The notes: generated by a model not told the origin, from the sequence alone. Positions 45,720 to 54,834 are shown, numbered from the stretch's first letter. The stretch is DNA of 64,000 nt from Paenibacillus sp. FSL W8-0186 (GCF_037969765.1 NZ_CP150207.1:2776001-2840000), one strand, 5' to 3'. Made by a program: numbers and translations.

Positions 45720-46433
45720 TTGCCGCTAAGTCAGAAAATATTGATCGTGGACGATGAAGAAGATATTTTGAAGCTCCTTAAAACGGTGCTGATCAAGGAA
45801 GGGTTCGAGCACGTATATACCGCCGCTACGGCGAACGAAGGCTGGCTTCAGTTTCAGGACAAGCAGCCTGACCTCGTCATATTGGACATTATGCTTCCGG
45901 ATGGCGAGGGGTATGACGTATGCAAACAAATCCGCAGCGTTTCGAACGTGCCAATTTTCTTTTTGTCGGCCAAAAACGAGGAAATCGATAGAATACTCGG
46001 ATTTGCTATCGGTGGCGACGATTATATCACCAAACCGTTTAGTCCGAAGGAAGTGGCTTTTCGAATCAAAGCACGTTTCCGAAGAGCCGAGAGCATCCCG
46101 GAAGAGGGATTGAACGAGCACACCTTGAAAGCCGGACCATTTGAGCTTGACGAACACAAATTCGAACTGAAGAAAAACGGCGAAGTCATCGAGCTCAAAC
46201 CGAAAGAGCTTGGTCTCATTAGCTATTTGCTGAAGCACCCGAACCGGATTATAAGCAAGGAAAGCCTGTACGATCAGGTGTGGGGAGAGGAATCCTTCGG
46301 TTATGACAATACCGTCATGGTTCATATTCGGCGGCTGAGGGAAAAGATCGAGGAGGATCCTTCAAACCCGCAATATTTGGTGACCATAAAGGGACTGGGA
46401 TATAAGCTTGCATTGAAGGAATCGGCGCAATGA
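45720..46433 (+). CDS. OmpR-family response regulator
   Basis: 237 residues from TTG 45720, ten bases after GAAAGGAG. Receiver domain: DDEED near the N-terminus, phosphoacceptor Asp in LVILDIMLPDGEGYD, Thr/Ser and Lys in FFLSAK and ITKPFSP. C-terminal winged helix KPKELGLISYLLKHPNRIISKESLYDQVW and VMVHIRRLREK. Overlaps the kinase gene by four bases. Probably activates the upstream transporter operon through the 11-bp direct repeats at 40.15 kb. Confidence 0.93.
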   Translation: MPLSQKILIVDDEEDILKLLKTVLIKEGFEHVYTAATANEGWLQFQDKQPDLVILDIMLPDGEGYDVCKQIRSVSNVPIFFLSAKNEEIDRILGFAIGGDDYITKPFSPKEVAFRIKARFRRAESIPEEGLNEHTLKAGPFELDEHKFELKKNGEVIELKPKELGLISYLLKHPNRIISKESLYDQVWGEESFGYDNTVMVHIRRLREKIEEDPSNPQYLVTIKGLGYKLALKESAQ

Positions 46434-47848
46434 AATGGCGGCTGACCGGCAGATATCTGGCATCCGTCGTCCTGATTGTTGTCGTCGTCATTTTCATTAA
46501 CATTATAGTGGTAACCGGGCTTTTTATATACCAGCAAGTATCTCCCCAGCACCCGTTTTATCAAGATGAGGCCTCAGCCGAATCAATCACCCGTTCATTC
46601 AGTAAAGAAATCGTTATGTCAGAATCGGGGATGGCCATTACCGTGCAAGGGCAAGAAACGCTGGAGCGCAATCACGCCTGGGTTCAAATTCTGGACGGAA
46701 ATGGCAATCAAGTCTATGGATATCGTGTGCCGACTGAAGCCAAAACCAAATATACGCCGCTGGATATCGTCCAGACCTATAAGTATATGGAGAAAGAACT
46801 GATGTCGACCGTTTTTATCGGGGAAAAGCAGGAACGCGGGGTACGCTACAGCTATTTGATCGGCTTTCAGGACCCTTATCTGGAGCGGAATATTCTCACC
46901 TATGATATCCGGAAGGTCGGACGCTTGCTTCAAATTGGAATCCTCACTCTGCTTTGCGTCGACGGCTTCATCGCGCTCTGCATCGCTTATCTGTTCAGTA
47001 AAAGGTTAACCAAGCCGCTTTCCTCACTCATTGACGGGATTAAACAGCTGGCCCATAAAAACTACCGAGTGCACTACGAAACGAAAGGTGTCTACAAGGA
47101 CGTGTTTTACAATGTCAACGTGCTGACCGAGGAACTGCGGGCAAGCGAATTGGAACGGAAAAAGCTGGACCGGATGAAAGAGGAGTGGATCGCGAACATT
47201 TCGCATGATATCAAAACGCCGCTTGCTTCGATTCAGGGGTACGCCGAAATGATGCGGGACAAGGATTATGATTTTACGGTCGAGGAAATGCGGGATTACG
47301 CAGAAATCATTGAACGGAAGTCGCTTTATTTGAAAGATGTGATCGAGGATCTGAACCTTTCCACCCGTCTGAGAAACAAGGAACTGACGCTCAATTCGAA
47401 AAGCGTAAACATTGTCAGCCTCGTCCGGAATGCCGTCATCGATACGTTAAACGATGCCCGGTATGGCAACCGGAATATCAATTTCCAGTACAGCGACGAA
47501 GTGATCCTCGTCGAGGCCGATGAAATTCTGATTCGCCGTGTGGTCGCCAATTTGATCTACAATGCAGTCGTTCATAACGATGAGAATGTGGCCGTTGAAG
47601 TCAGTGTCGAGAAGGAAAGGGATTTCGTTCGCATCATTGTCGAGGACCACGGCAAAGGAATCAAGAAAGAAGAGCTGGAACGGATTTTCGACCGTTATTA
47701 TCGTGGAACGAACACGGGAGAGCTGCATAAAGGATCCGGCCTCGGCATGGCCATCGCGCACGATATCGTGAAAGCGCATGGAGGGGAAATCCATGTAGAA
47801 AGCGAGCTGCGTAGCGGAACAAGAATCGAAATTTTGCTTCATACTTAA
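46430..47848 (+). CDS. Membrane sensor histidine kinase with extracellular sensor and HAMP
   Basis: 472 residues. TM1 at about 10-32, an extracellular domain of about 130 residues (34-165), TM2 at about 168-188, HAMP (KRLTKPLSSLIDGIKQLAH), HisKA with phospho-His in IANISHDIKTPLASIQGY near 260, and HATPase motifs (NLIYNAVVHND, DHGKGI, GSGLGMAIAHDIV). This differs from BceS-type intramembrane kinases, which lack an extracellular sensor and need the transporter for sensing. Co-transcribed with the OmpR regulator. Confidence 0.92.
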   Translation: MKWRLTGRYLASVVLIVVVVIFINIIVVTGLFIYQQVSPQHPFYQDEASAESITRSFSKEIVMSESGMAITVQGQETLERNHAWVQILDGNGNQVYGYRVPTEAKTKYTPLDIVQTYKYMEKELMSTVFIGEKQERGVRYSYLIGFQDPYLERNILTYDIRKVGRLLQIGILTLLCVDGFIALCIAYLFSKRLTKPLSSLIDGIKQLAHKNYRVHYETKGVYKDVFYNVNVLTEELRASELERKKLDRMKEEWIANISHDIKTPLASIQGYAEMMRDKDYDFTVEEMRDYAEIIERKSLYLKDVIEDLNLSTRLRNKELTLNSKSVNIVSLVRNAVIDTLNDARYGNRNINFQYSDEVILVEADEILIRRVVANLIYNAVVHNDENVAVEVSVEKERDFVRIIVEDHGKGIKKEELERIFDRYYRGTNTGELHKGSGLGMAIAHDIVKAHGGEIHVESELRSGTRIEILLHT

Positions 47849-47889
47849 GAACCGGAAATCCTTCGCGGTAGAGAGGAGGGAGCTTATCA

Positions 47890-48636
47890 TCACAAAACCG
47901 CGAAATCATCATGCAACCTGCGAAGCCGGTACGCGTTCATGGCGAATTCGCGCAGCTCCTCGAGAATGGTGTAATTTGCCCATGCTCCCGCGAAAGCGCC
48001 GATCCCGGGCAGCATCTGCAGCATTTTCCGGAAGTCCATCGCGTCGCGATATTCAATCTGAAATGTCTCCCAGTCCATATTGCGGGAGTAATCGGCGTCG
48101 GAGAGCCATTGTTCTTTTTCAACATGCCAATTCTTGATGGAAGAGAGCAGCCTGGCACGATTTTCAGGCCCTGAAAACGTCATTTGAAATACCTTAAGAA
48201 TGAACACCCGCTCGGAAAAGTGTTTGGTGTCATAGCCATAAACATGCGCTAGCTCGAATAAAAATTTCATCTTGATCGCTATTAATGCCGGAAAGTCTAC
48301 CATACTAAGCACAATGCCGCCTGCTCCAGTGCCGGCACCTTCGGCAACTGCGATTTTTTGGTACAGCGCAAACAACTCCTTTGCTTCTTGATCGGCAGAC
48401 TCGAGGTCAGGAGAGTATTTTACCGAACGGCTAGGCGTATATTCCGCGCCGAATAGGGCTGTGCGTACAATCGACCGGATGGTCGTCGTAATGATGTCAT
48501 GCACTTTCGGTGGAATGAAGTGATTTATTCGATTTCCGATAGTTTTTGATGTTTTTTCCAGCCATCCCGGCGCTTTGAACATTTTTTGTTCCCAGTCGGC
48601 CAGTTCCCTCCTTATTTTATGTTCGTAATTCATCAT
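47890..48636 (-). CDS. EcsC family protein
   Basis: 248 residues from ATG 48636 (a second ATG follows directly), seven bases after GAGGAG. EcsC-type features: ELADWEQKMFKAPGWLEK at the start, then VAEGAGTGAGGIVLSMVDFPALIAIKMKFLFELAHVYGYD and GIGAFAGAWANYTILEEL near the end. Membrane-associated helical protein; in B. subtilis ecsC lies with the EcsAB ABC transporter, which is absent here. Function unknown. Convergent with the kinase gene. Confidence 0.9.
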   Translation of the reverse strand: MMNYEHKIRRELADWEQKMFKAPGWLEKTSKTIGNRINHFIPPKVHDIITTTIRSIVRTALFGAEYTPSRSVKYSPDLESADQEAKELFALYQKIAVAEGAGTGAGGIVLSMVDFPALIAIKMKFLFELAHVYGYDTKHFSERVFILKVFQMTFSGPENRARLLSSIKNWHVEKEQWLSDADYSRNMDWETFQIEYRDAMDFRKMLQMLPGIGAFAGAWANYTILEELREFAMNAYRLRRLHDDFAVL

Positions 48637-48865
48637 CCATCGCTCCTCTAAGAAAACTTGACTATATTTTAATGAAAATATCAGTGATTCGGAATAGACC
48701 CTGGGAGGTAGTTGACCTCGACTAAAGTCCAGTATCTCATGGGTGTTGAAAGGATTTGATACGATGAGGATACCAGAGGATACAAAAAAACTATTATGAA
48801 GGATTCCGATGTGACAAATCAAGCCTTTACATTGTTTTATGTGCAAAATGTAAAGGAGCTGATGA

Positions 48866-49009
48866 ATGATGAACGACTTGAGATGTATCGTCATCGGAGG
48901 TAGCCATGCCGGGCTTCAAGCGCTAATCGAGTTCGTACAAGGGGCGGTTACGTTCGTGGATCGTGAGGAAAAACTGATGGATTTTACCCCATGGTATAAT
49001 TTATTTTAA
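48866..49009 (+). pseudogene. Truncated flavin-dependent oxidoreductase (NDH-2-like) remnant
   Basis: 47-codon frame with AAAGGAG seven bases upstream. It begins MMNDLRCIVIGGSHAGLQAL, the dinucleotide-binding start of NADH dehydrogenase-2/FAD oxidoreductases, then jumps to GAVTFVDREEKLMDFTPW and stops. The rest of a 350-400-residue enzyme is missing, so this is a deletion remnant that kept its translation start. Sequence 48640-48865 otherwise has no gene. Confidence 0.6.
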
Positions 49010-49037
49010 ATATAATTATTTGGGAGTAAGATCATAT

Positions 49038-50225
49038 ATGAGCGTAAAAATAGCAGACAATGGCTTCGGAAATAAATTTCGTACTCTTCTCAAACGATCA
49101 TCTGAGCAACTCCTTATTGTTTCCCCGTACATTGGAAATAAGGTTGCAATAGCTCTTGCTCAGCATATTGAAACCACTAAAGGACTTAAATGCACTGTTA
49201 TCACACGATTTTATCGCGAGGACTTTATAAGGGGAGCTAGCAGCATTTCAGGCCTAAAAAGATTAATTACTGCAGGCGCAGAGATATATGCACTCCAGGA
49301 TTTGCACTCTAAATTGTACGTTTTTGATACTCATTCTGTGATTACAGGATCTTTTAACTTTACCTTTAATGGTTTTTACAAGAATCACGAATTTGGTATT
49401 TTCATGGAGGACGAACCAGACTTCACACAAGAATGTAAGAGTTACTTTGATGGTTTGTTATCCAGTATGAAAAATTCAGGAAGTGGCGATTGGTTAATCA
49501 CTTTAACTCAGCTGGAGAATGAAATTCAGGCCATAAAACAATCCAAAAAGACAGTACAAAAGAAAGAAACGTTTAACGACTATAAGTGGGGGGCAGAAAT
49601 AGACCAGGAAGCTCCCGCCAAACCACCATTTGGCCAAGAAAAAATAGATTTCGTGGAAGAGTGGTTTAATGAAAACGGTTCTAACATGAATCAGACCGGT
49701 ATTTGGATCAAGTTTGAAGGTAATGGGAATGAAAGAGTTTCATCTAGCGATGTCTACTTAGTAAGAAAAAACAAGCTATACCCAGACAAAGACGTTACCT
49801 TTTTCGGAAATAAACCGAAGGGTATAAAGAAAGGCGACCTTGTTTTTATTGCCGTTCACAGCGATAACGGAAAAGAAGAAACACCGATTATCGTGGGATA
49901 TGGAAGAGCAGAAGGAAAAATTCATACTATTGGCCCGGATGACCCTTTTTACATTCGAACCAAAGGAAAGTACCCATACTACATAAAGCTCCAAGAAACC
50001 TGCTTCGTAATGGCTCCAATCAAACACGGTGTTTCCTTAAAGGAGCTTTGTCGCAATTATTATGCTGACTTATATCCGACACCTAAAAAGTCATTTAAGG
50101 CTGCATATTCGACTCACCAAAGACAATCTCACCTGAGATTATCGGAGAGGGGGAAAGACATCATTTTGAGCAACCTAGAAAAGGTATTCAAAAAACACTG
50201 TGACGATGGAGTATTCAGCGAATAA
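49038..50225 (+). CDS. PLD-family nuclease fused to a PUA/EVE-like domain; putative defence protein
   Basis: 395 residues from ATG 49038. The N-terminal phospholipase-D-type domain has one complete HKD motif, LHSKLYVFDTHSVITGSFN (HxK-x4-D-x6-GSxN), with LLIVSPYIGNKVA before it; as in BfiI/Nuc-type nucleases a dimer would form the active site. After a linker (about 150-195) the C-terminal half (WIKFEGNGNER, IKKGDLVFIAV, IIVGYGRAEGK, YYIKLQ) looks like a PUA/EVE-type fold, which in other proteins reads modified bases. A modification-dependent or stand-alone restriction role is inference. Lower GC than its neighbours and beside a deletion remnant, suggesting transfer. Confidence 0.7.
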   Translation: MSVKIADNGFGNKFRTLLKRSSEQLLIVSPYIGNKVAIALAQHIETTKGLKCTVITRFYREDFIRGASSISGLKRLITAGAEIYALQDLHSKLYVFDTHSVITGSFNFTFNGFYKNHEFGIFMEDEPDFTQECKSYFDGLLSSMKNSGSGDWLITLTQLENEIQAIKQSKKTVQKKETFNDYKWGAEIDQEAPAKPPFGQEKIDFVEEWFNENGSNMNQTGIWIKFEGNGNERVSSSDVYLVRKNKLYPDKDVTFFGNKPKGIKKGDLVFIAVHSDNGKEETPIIVGYGRAEGKIHTIGPDDPFYIRTKGKYPYYIKLQETCFVMAPIKHGVSLKELCRNYYADLYPTPKKSFKAAYSTHQRQSHLRLSERGKDIILSNLEKVFKKHCDDGVFSE

Positions 50226-50354
50226 AAGGACTGATACTAAGATATAAGCATTCTCAAACCTGTCCTTTTGAATTAACGAATATATACGCCCGGAAAAAAA
50301 GTGATCCTATAGTATAATGTAAATCACGTGGAGTTATAGGAGGGATCACATTTA

Positions 50355-50990
50355 ATGTTTGGCGCGGATATCAGCATAATGGAATATTTTACGGAGCAAA
50401 ACATCGAACTCTTTTTGGAACGCTTCCGCTCGCTGGGACCCCTGCCCGGTATACTGTTAACTTTTCTGAAATCTTTCGTTCCGCCACTGCCTACCATCGT
50501 GATCGTTGGCGCTAATGCAGCCATCTATGGGTTGTGGCTGGGTTTTTTATACTCGTGGATCGGCCTCGTAACAGGCAGCTTGCTTACGTTTTGGCTGATT
50601 CGCAAAGCGTCGGATACCCCCTTTATTCGGCGCTGGGCGGCCAAACCGAAAGTACAGAAGGCAATGCTGTGGGCGCAGAGGAACGGATTTAGCTTCGTTT
50701 TTCTCTTAAGCCTGCTCCCGATAGGACCGTTCGTCGTCATTAACATGGCAGCGGGATTAACGCGAATGCGGACGGTTCCTTTTGCGGCAGCCATCATTCT
50801 AGGCAAAGGAGTTATGGTATTCTGCATTTCCTATATCGGAACGCATCTGTCCGATTTTATCCACCAGCCTGTCGAGTTTATTGGCGTGGCGTTGTTTATT
50901 GCAGCTTCCCTATGGTTGAACCGGAAGTTTCAGGCTTATTTCACGTCTTTGGCGGCTGTGGCACCAGAGTCCGCGGACAATATGAAATAA
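50355..50990 (+). CDS. TVP38/TMEM64 (DedA-related) membrane protein
   Basis: 211 residues with five to six hydrophobic segments. Family pattern: FVPPLPTIVIVGANAAIYGLWLGFLYSWIG, then FIRRWAAKPKVQKAMLWAQRNGFSFVFLLSLLPIGPFVVINMAAGLTRM, here quoted only in part as key phrases PLPTIV, RNGF and LLPIGP. Homologues act as lipid scramblases. RBS AGGAGGG precedes the ATG. Single gene with its own terminator. Confidence 0.85.
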   Translation: MFGADISIMEYFTEQNIELFLERFRSLGPLPGILLTFLKSFVPPLPTIVIVGANAAIYGLWLGFLYSWIGLVTGSLLTFWLIRKASDTPFIRRWAAKPKVQKAMLWAQRNGFSFVFLLSLLPIGPFVVINMAAGLTRMRTVPFAAAIILGKGVMVFCISYIGTHLSDFIHQPVEFIGVALFIAASLWLNRKFQAYFTSLAAVAPESADNMK

Positions 50991-51040
50991 GGCGGGGAGA
51001 GAAGTCTAATCCACCTGGGAAACCCCTAGCATCTACTTTA

Positions 51041-51075
51041 GACAAAACCCAGTCCGAACCGGGCTGGGTTTTGTC
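51041..51075 (+). terminator. Terminator after the TVP38-like gene
   Basis: 12-bp stem GACAAAACCCAG / CTGGGTTTTGTC (51041-51052, 51064-51075) with a GC-rich inner part; the T-run lies in the stem. Confidence 0.75.
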
Positions 51076-51175
51076 ACGTTCATAAGATGGGTAAGCTGAT
51101 GAGAACGGCTTTGGAAAGAACTTCAAGCACTGTAGAGTTGGAGCCGTAAACATATATTAAGGAGGCAATGATGCA

Positions 51176-52330
51176 ATGGCAGCTGTAAGACCAATGATTG
51201 CTATCACAGGTATCGGTACCGCGTTGCCGCCTTATCGCATGGACCAGGCTGACACGGCACGACGGATTGTTGACGCGCTGAGCAGTAACCCGGACTCAGC
51301 CCGTTGGGCCAGAAGAATATTTAAGCAATGCGGTGTCGAGAGCCGGTATACATGCGAGCCGGAACTGCTGCAAGAAGCTTCGGCATGCCGTTACATGCCA
51401 CAAGAAGATCGTTCGAAAGTGCCCTCGACGGCAGAACGGATGGCGGTCTATAAGCGGGAATCCGTCCCCCTCGCTTTATCTGCGGCGAGAGCGGCCTTAG
51501 CGGATTCGAAGATGGCTGCCGAGCAGATCACGCATCTGATCACGGTTAGCTGTACCGGCCAATTCCTTCCCGGCATCGATGCAGTATTGATTCGAGAGCT
51601 AGGGCTTACGCCTTCGGTTATGCGAATCCCGCTCACGTTCATCGGATGCGCTGCGGGGATGAAGGCGATATGTTTGTCGAAGCAGCTCGTGTCCGGGGAC
51701 CGGAACGCGAACGTATTGATTGTGTGTGTGGAATTGTGCACTCTCCATATACAGCCTACCGGGGATCGGGAAGCTTTGTTTGGCGCTTCTTTCTTCGGCG
51801 ATGGAGCTTCGGCTTGCGTAATCGGCGTGGCATCTTCACAGCATCAGCATGTTTACCAGCTTGGCGATGATCGTTCGGTACTGCTGCCTGGGTGTGCAGA
51901 TGAAATGATTTGGGAGGTCGGCAATGATGGGTTTGACCTATATCTGTCCCCGAATATTCCGAGATTGATTGGCGATCATGTTCCAGCCGAAGTAGCGCAC
52001 CTCGGTGGTGACGAGCCTCCCGAATTATGGGCGATTCATCCGGGAGGCAAAGGCATTGTCGAAGCGCTGCAATCGAAATATGGTCTGAGGGATGAACAGG
52101 TTGCGCCAAGTCTCGGTGTCCTGCGGGACATTGGAAATGTGTCCTCCGCCACGATTTTGTTCGTCATGAAGAAGATGAGGGAACAGCTGCAGGAACAAGG
52201 TACGGAGCGGGCATCCGGACTTGCGTTAGCCTTCGGCCCAGGGTTAACGGCGGAGATGATCAAAATTACTTATGTTGCTTCCAGCGTACCATCCAAGCGC
52301 CGTACGGAGAATGCGCATTATGTTTCCTAA
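51176..52330 (+). CDS. Type III polyketide synthase (chalcone/stilbene synthase-like)
   Basis: 384 residues. The catalytic triad of the family is visible: Cys in FIGCAAGMKAI (near 160), His in WAIHPGGKGIVEAL (near 288) and Asn in IGNVSSATILFV (near 320). Also the substrate-side GFDLYLSPNIPRLI and C-terminal ALAFGPGLTAEM. It condenses malonyl-CoA onto a fatty or aromatic starter to give alkylpyrones or alkylresorcinols. AAGGAGG lies ten bases before ATG 51176. First gene of a tight three-gene operon with a methyltransferase and a flavoprotein; bacterial BpsA-type enzymes are closest. Confidence 0.94.
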   Translation: MAAVRPMIAITGIGTALPPYRMDQADTARRIVDALSSNPDSARWARRIFKQCGVESRYTCEPELLQEASACRYMPQEDRSKVPSTAERMAVYKRESVPLALSAARAALADSKMAAEQITHLITVSCTGQFLPGIDAVLIRELGLTPSVMRIPLTFIGCAAGMKAICLSKQLVSGDRNANVLIVCVELCTLHIQPTGDREALFGASFFGDGASACVIGVASSQHQHVYQLGDDRSVLLPGCADEMIWEVGNDGFDLYLSPNIPRLIGDHVPAEVAHLGGDEPPELWAIHPGGKGIVEALQSKYGLRDEQVAPSLGVLRDIGNVSSATILFVMKKMREQLQEQGTERASGLALAFGPGLTAEMIKITYVASSVPSKRRTENAHYVS

Positions 52331-53051
52331 ACTGCATCGTCGGGCGTCGGCGGCTGAGCTCATGGATGATTTCACAAGTGGCGGGGAGGAGCTTCGCGAG
52401 GCACTGCGGGAGCTTCGCCGCTTGAATCGGCTGTTCGCGGCAAGCTCGCCAACGCTATATGGAATTAAGCAGCTGTGGCATGCGGCGGGCAAACCGAAGC
52501 AGCTGTCCATTACAGATGTCGGAGCAGGCTCCGGTGATGTGAATCGGCGCGTTCTGCAGTGGGCGTCCCGGCAAGGCGTTGCCTTGATGATTACGCTAGT
52601 CGATGTGACGGAAGAGGCCTGCGCCGAAGCACACCAATTGTATATTGATGAGCCGCGCGTTCAGGTCATACGCGGCAATTTATTTACGCTCCCGGAGGCG
52701 AGAGCGGATATCGTGACAAGCACACAGCTTTTGCATCATTTTTCAGAGGAAGAGCTGCCCCATGCCGTTGCAAGTATGCTGCGGGCGGCCCGGCTTGGCG
52801 TTGTCGTGAATGATATCCATCGGCATTGGATCGCTTGGACGGCGGTATGGCTTGCGACCCGGGCGATTTCATCGAACAGGTATATCTTGAATGACGGCCC
52901 TCTGTCCGTGGCCAAAGGCTTCCGCTCGCAGGATTGGAAGCGCCTAAAGCAGGCGTTGGGAATCCATCAGCTCATGTATTCCTGGAGACCGTTGTTCCGT
53001 TATGCAGTGGTGATCGGTAAGCCAGATTCATATTTAAGCGGACGGAGCTGA
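52320..53051 (+). CDS. Methyltransferase of the type III PKS operon
   Basis: 243 residues from ATG 52320, ten bases after GGAG and overlapping the PKS stop by 11 bp. SAM motif ITDVGAGSGDVNRRVL, acidic end of strand 2 in LVDVTEEACAEA, then IRGNLFTLPEARADIVTSTQLLHHF. Likely methylates the polyketide product (O-methylation, as BpsB-type enzymes do for alkylpyrones, though BpsB itself is an unrelated membrane enzyme). Strict overlap with both neighbours supports a single pathway. Confidence 0.88.
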   Translation: MFPKLHRRASAAELMDDFTSGGEELREALRELRRLNRLFAASSPTLYGIKQLWHAAGKPKQLSITDVGAGSGDVNRRVLQWASRQGVALMITLVDVTEEACAEAHQLYIDEPRVQVIRGNLFTLPEARADIVTSTQLLHHFSEEELPHAVASMLRAARLGVVVNDIHRHWIAWTAVWLATRAISSNRYILNDGPLSVAKGFRSQDWKRLKQALGIHQLMYSWRPLFRYAVVIGKPDSYLSGRS

Positions 53052-53056
53052 TCGAA

Positions 53057-54229
53057 TTGAAGCATGATGTGGATGTCGTCGTTCTCGGGGCAGGCATCTC
53101 GGGAAGCTGTATCGCTAAGGCGCTCGCGGAAAAGCAGTGGGAGACGGCCTTGATCGACCGGCGGCACTTCCCGCGTCATAAGGTGTGCGGGGAGTTTCTT
53201 TCGCCAGAAGCCCAAAGCACGCTGCATGCTCTTGGATTAACCGAGACGGTCGTGTCTCTTCATCCGACGCGGATTGAACGGGCTAAGCTCATTTTCGAGC
53301 AGGGCCGTGAAATCGAGCTTCCGATCCCTGGCGCTGCCTGGGGACTTAGCCGATATATGATGGACGAGGCGCTGCATGCATCCGCGGTGCAGGTTGGAGC
53401 ACAGCTGCACTTATCTACAACGGTTACGGGAATTGAGCAGCACGGAAAAGGTTATACCGTTCGTACAAAGCAGGGCACGGATACGAACCTGTTCCATGCC
53501 AGGGCTGTCATTACGGCCTGGGGTGCGAATTCGCGGATGGCGAAGGCAGGACAACGTCCGGATGCAGCCGCTTCGTGCCGTCAAGCCTACATTGGCGTTA
53601 AAACACATTATGCCGGTTTAAAGATGGAACCGGTGATTGAGATGTATTTCTTCCAAGGTGGATACTTAGGATTATGTCCGGTTGAGGATGGCAGCGTGAA
53701 TGCTGCGGCGCTGCTTAACCGTAGTGAATTTATAAAGACGGGCAAATCGGTGTTGTCCATTCTGGAAGCGGCGATTCAGCGCAACCGGAGACTTGCTGAG
53801 CGGCTTGCAACGGCTGTGCCCGTCCACGATACGCAAGCTGCCATCGCTCCCGTCTATCTTCAGCGTAAGCCCTCGCCATGGGACGGGCTTCCTCGCATAG
53901 GCGATGCTGCCGCGATGATCGCTCCGCTGTGCGGTGACGGAATGTCCATGGCGCTGCGCTCGGCCGCATTATGCGCTCCGCTCGCCGACGGTTTTTTGCG
54001 GGGAAGCATTTCTTTACTGGAATGGAAACAAAGCTATACGCAAGCGATCCGGCAAGAATTCGCCAGTCCTTTAAGATGGGGGAGCCTGCTGCAATGGCTC
54101 ATGAGCGAGCCTGCCGTTCAGCAGCTTCTGCCAAGTGCGGCCCGGTTCGCGCCTCTGCTGGCAAACGGTTTATTTCGAGCGACAAGATTGAAACCGCTGG
54201 AGCCACTGGAATTTTTTACGGAATGCTGA
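53057..54229 (+). CDS. FAD-dependent oxidoreductase of the geranylgeranyl reductase type
   Basis: 390 residues from TTG 53057, five bases after the methyltransferase stop. FAD-binding GAGISGSCIAKALAEK at the N-terminus, the group's KVCGEFLSPEA phrase near residue 40 and the second FAD motif RIGDAAAMIAPLCGDGMSMA near 280. Such enzymes reduce double bonds or hydroxylate; here the polyketide or its alkyl chain is the expected substrate (inference). Completes a three-gene cassette with the type III PKS and methyltransferase. Confidence 0.9.
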   Translation: MKHDVDVVVLGAGISGSCIAKALAEKQWETALIDRRHFPRHKVCGEFLSPEAQSTLHALGLTETVVSLHPTRIERAKLIFEQGREIELPIPGAAWGLSRYMMDEALHASAVQVGAQLHLSTTVTGIEQHGKGYTVRTKQGTDTNLFHARAVITAWGANSRMAKAGQRPDAAASCRQAYIGVKTHYAGLKMEPVIEMYFFQGGYLGLCPVEDGSVNAAALLNRSEFIKTGKSVLSILEAAIQRNRRLAERLATAVPVHDTQAAIAPVYLQRKPSPWDGLPRIGDAAAMIAPLCGDGMSMALRSAALCAPLADGFLRGSISLLEWKQSYTQAIRQEFASPLRWGSLLQWLMSEPAVQQLLPSAARFAPLLANGLFRATRLKPLEPLEFFTEC

Positions 54230-54420
54230 CTGAAAATCAATCGAACGAGATAGCCGCAATATGGCCTCTTCTAAGTTTGTTGAACTTGGGAGAGGCTTTT
54301 TGTTGCAAACATAATTTACTATATAGAAAAATTAGTTCTGTGAAAAAGTATATTCTCTTACTGAACCTTTTTCCCCATGCGAGCGAATTAATAGTTGTAA
54401 CACGTTCAGGAGGGGCCCCC

Positions 54421-54534
54421 ATGAATGATAAAGAGTTACTTCCGTGGCTTGAAAAAGCGACGCCCGGCGATGGAATTCGCCGAATAAATTGGGCAGACCC
54501 ATGGGGTGCTTCATCGTTGTTTGCCCCCGTTTGA
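54421..54534 (+). CDS. Possible short protein or gene fragment
   Basis: 37-codon frame starting MNDKELLPWLEKATPGDGIR and ending SSLFAPV, with AGGAGGGG six bases upstream of ATG 54421. The good RBS and codon usage suggest a real translation start, but the product looks like the beginning of something larger. Not recognised. Confidence 0.35.
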   Translation: MNDKELLPWLEKATPGDGIRRINWADPWGASSLFAPV

Positions 54535-54603
54535 AGTATATTCATGCTGGCAATGGACAACGCTTAAAGTTAAGTATTATCTTATGCGGGAGGTCATCGC
54601 TTC

Positions 54604-54834
54604 TTGAAATTTGAACTAGGACGTTGCTTACTGAATGAACGATTGATGGAATCCGGAAAGTCAGCGGAATGGCTGGCAAAAGACTTGCTTTTTAAACCGG
54701 AACGAATTTACGACTTTATAGAAAACAAAAGAGTGATGCCACTCAAAATTGCCATATCGATCGCCGATTCCATCGGTTGTGATGTTCGTGCCTTGTATGA
54801 ATTAATTCCGAACGATAATGAAAGTAATGCTTAA
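54604..54834 (+). CDS. Small XRE-type HTH protein
   Basis: 76 residues, TTG start with GGGAGGT upstream. The whole protein is one Cro/CI-type HTH: LGRCLLNERLMESGKSAEWLAKDLLFKPERIYDFIENKRVMPLKIAISIADSIGCDVRALYELIP in outline (key phrases SAEWLAKDL, RIYDFIENKR, ALYELIP). Probably a DNA-binding regulator; no partner gene is obvious. It lies among gene fragments. Confidence 0.75.
   Translation: MKFELGRCLLNERLMESGKSAEWLAKDLLFKPERIYDFIENKRVMPLKIAISIADSIGCDVRALYELIPNDNESNA

Noticed and set aside
53971..54420. Plus-strand frame running through the end of the flavoprotein gene
   Set aside because: It is out of frame with a conserved gene; only the last 37 codons have their own RBS and are listed separately.
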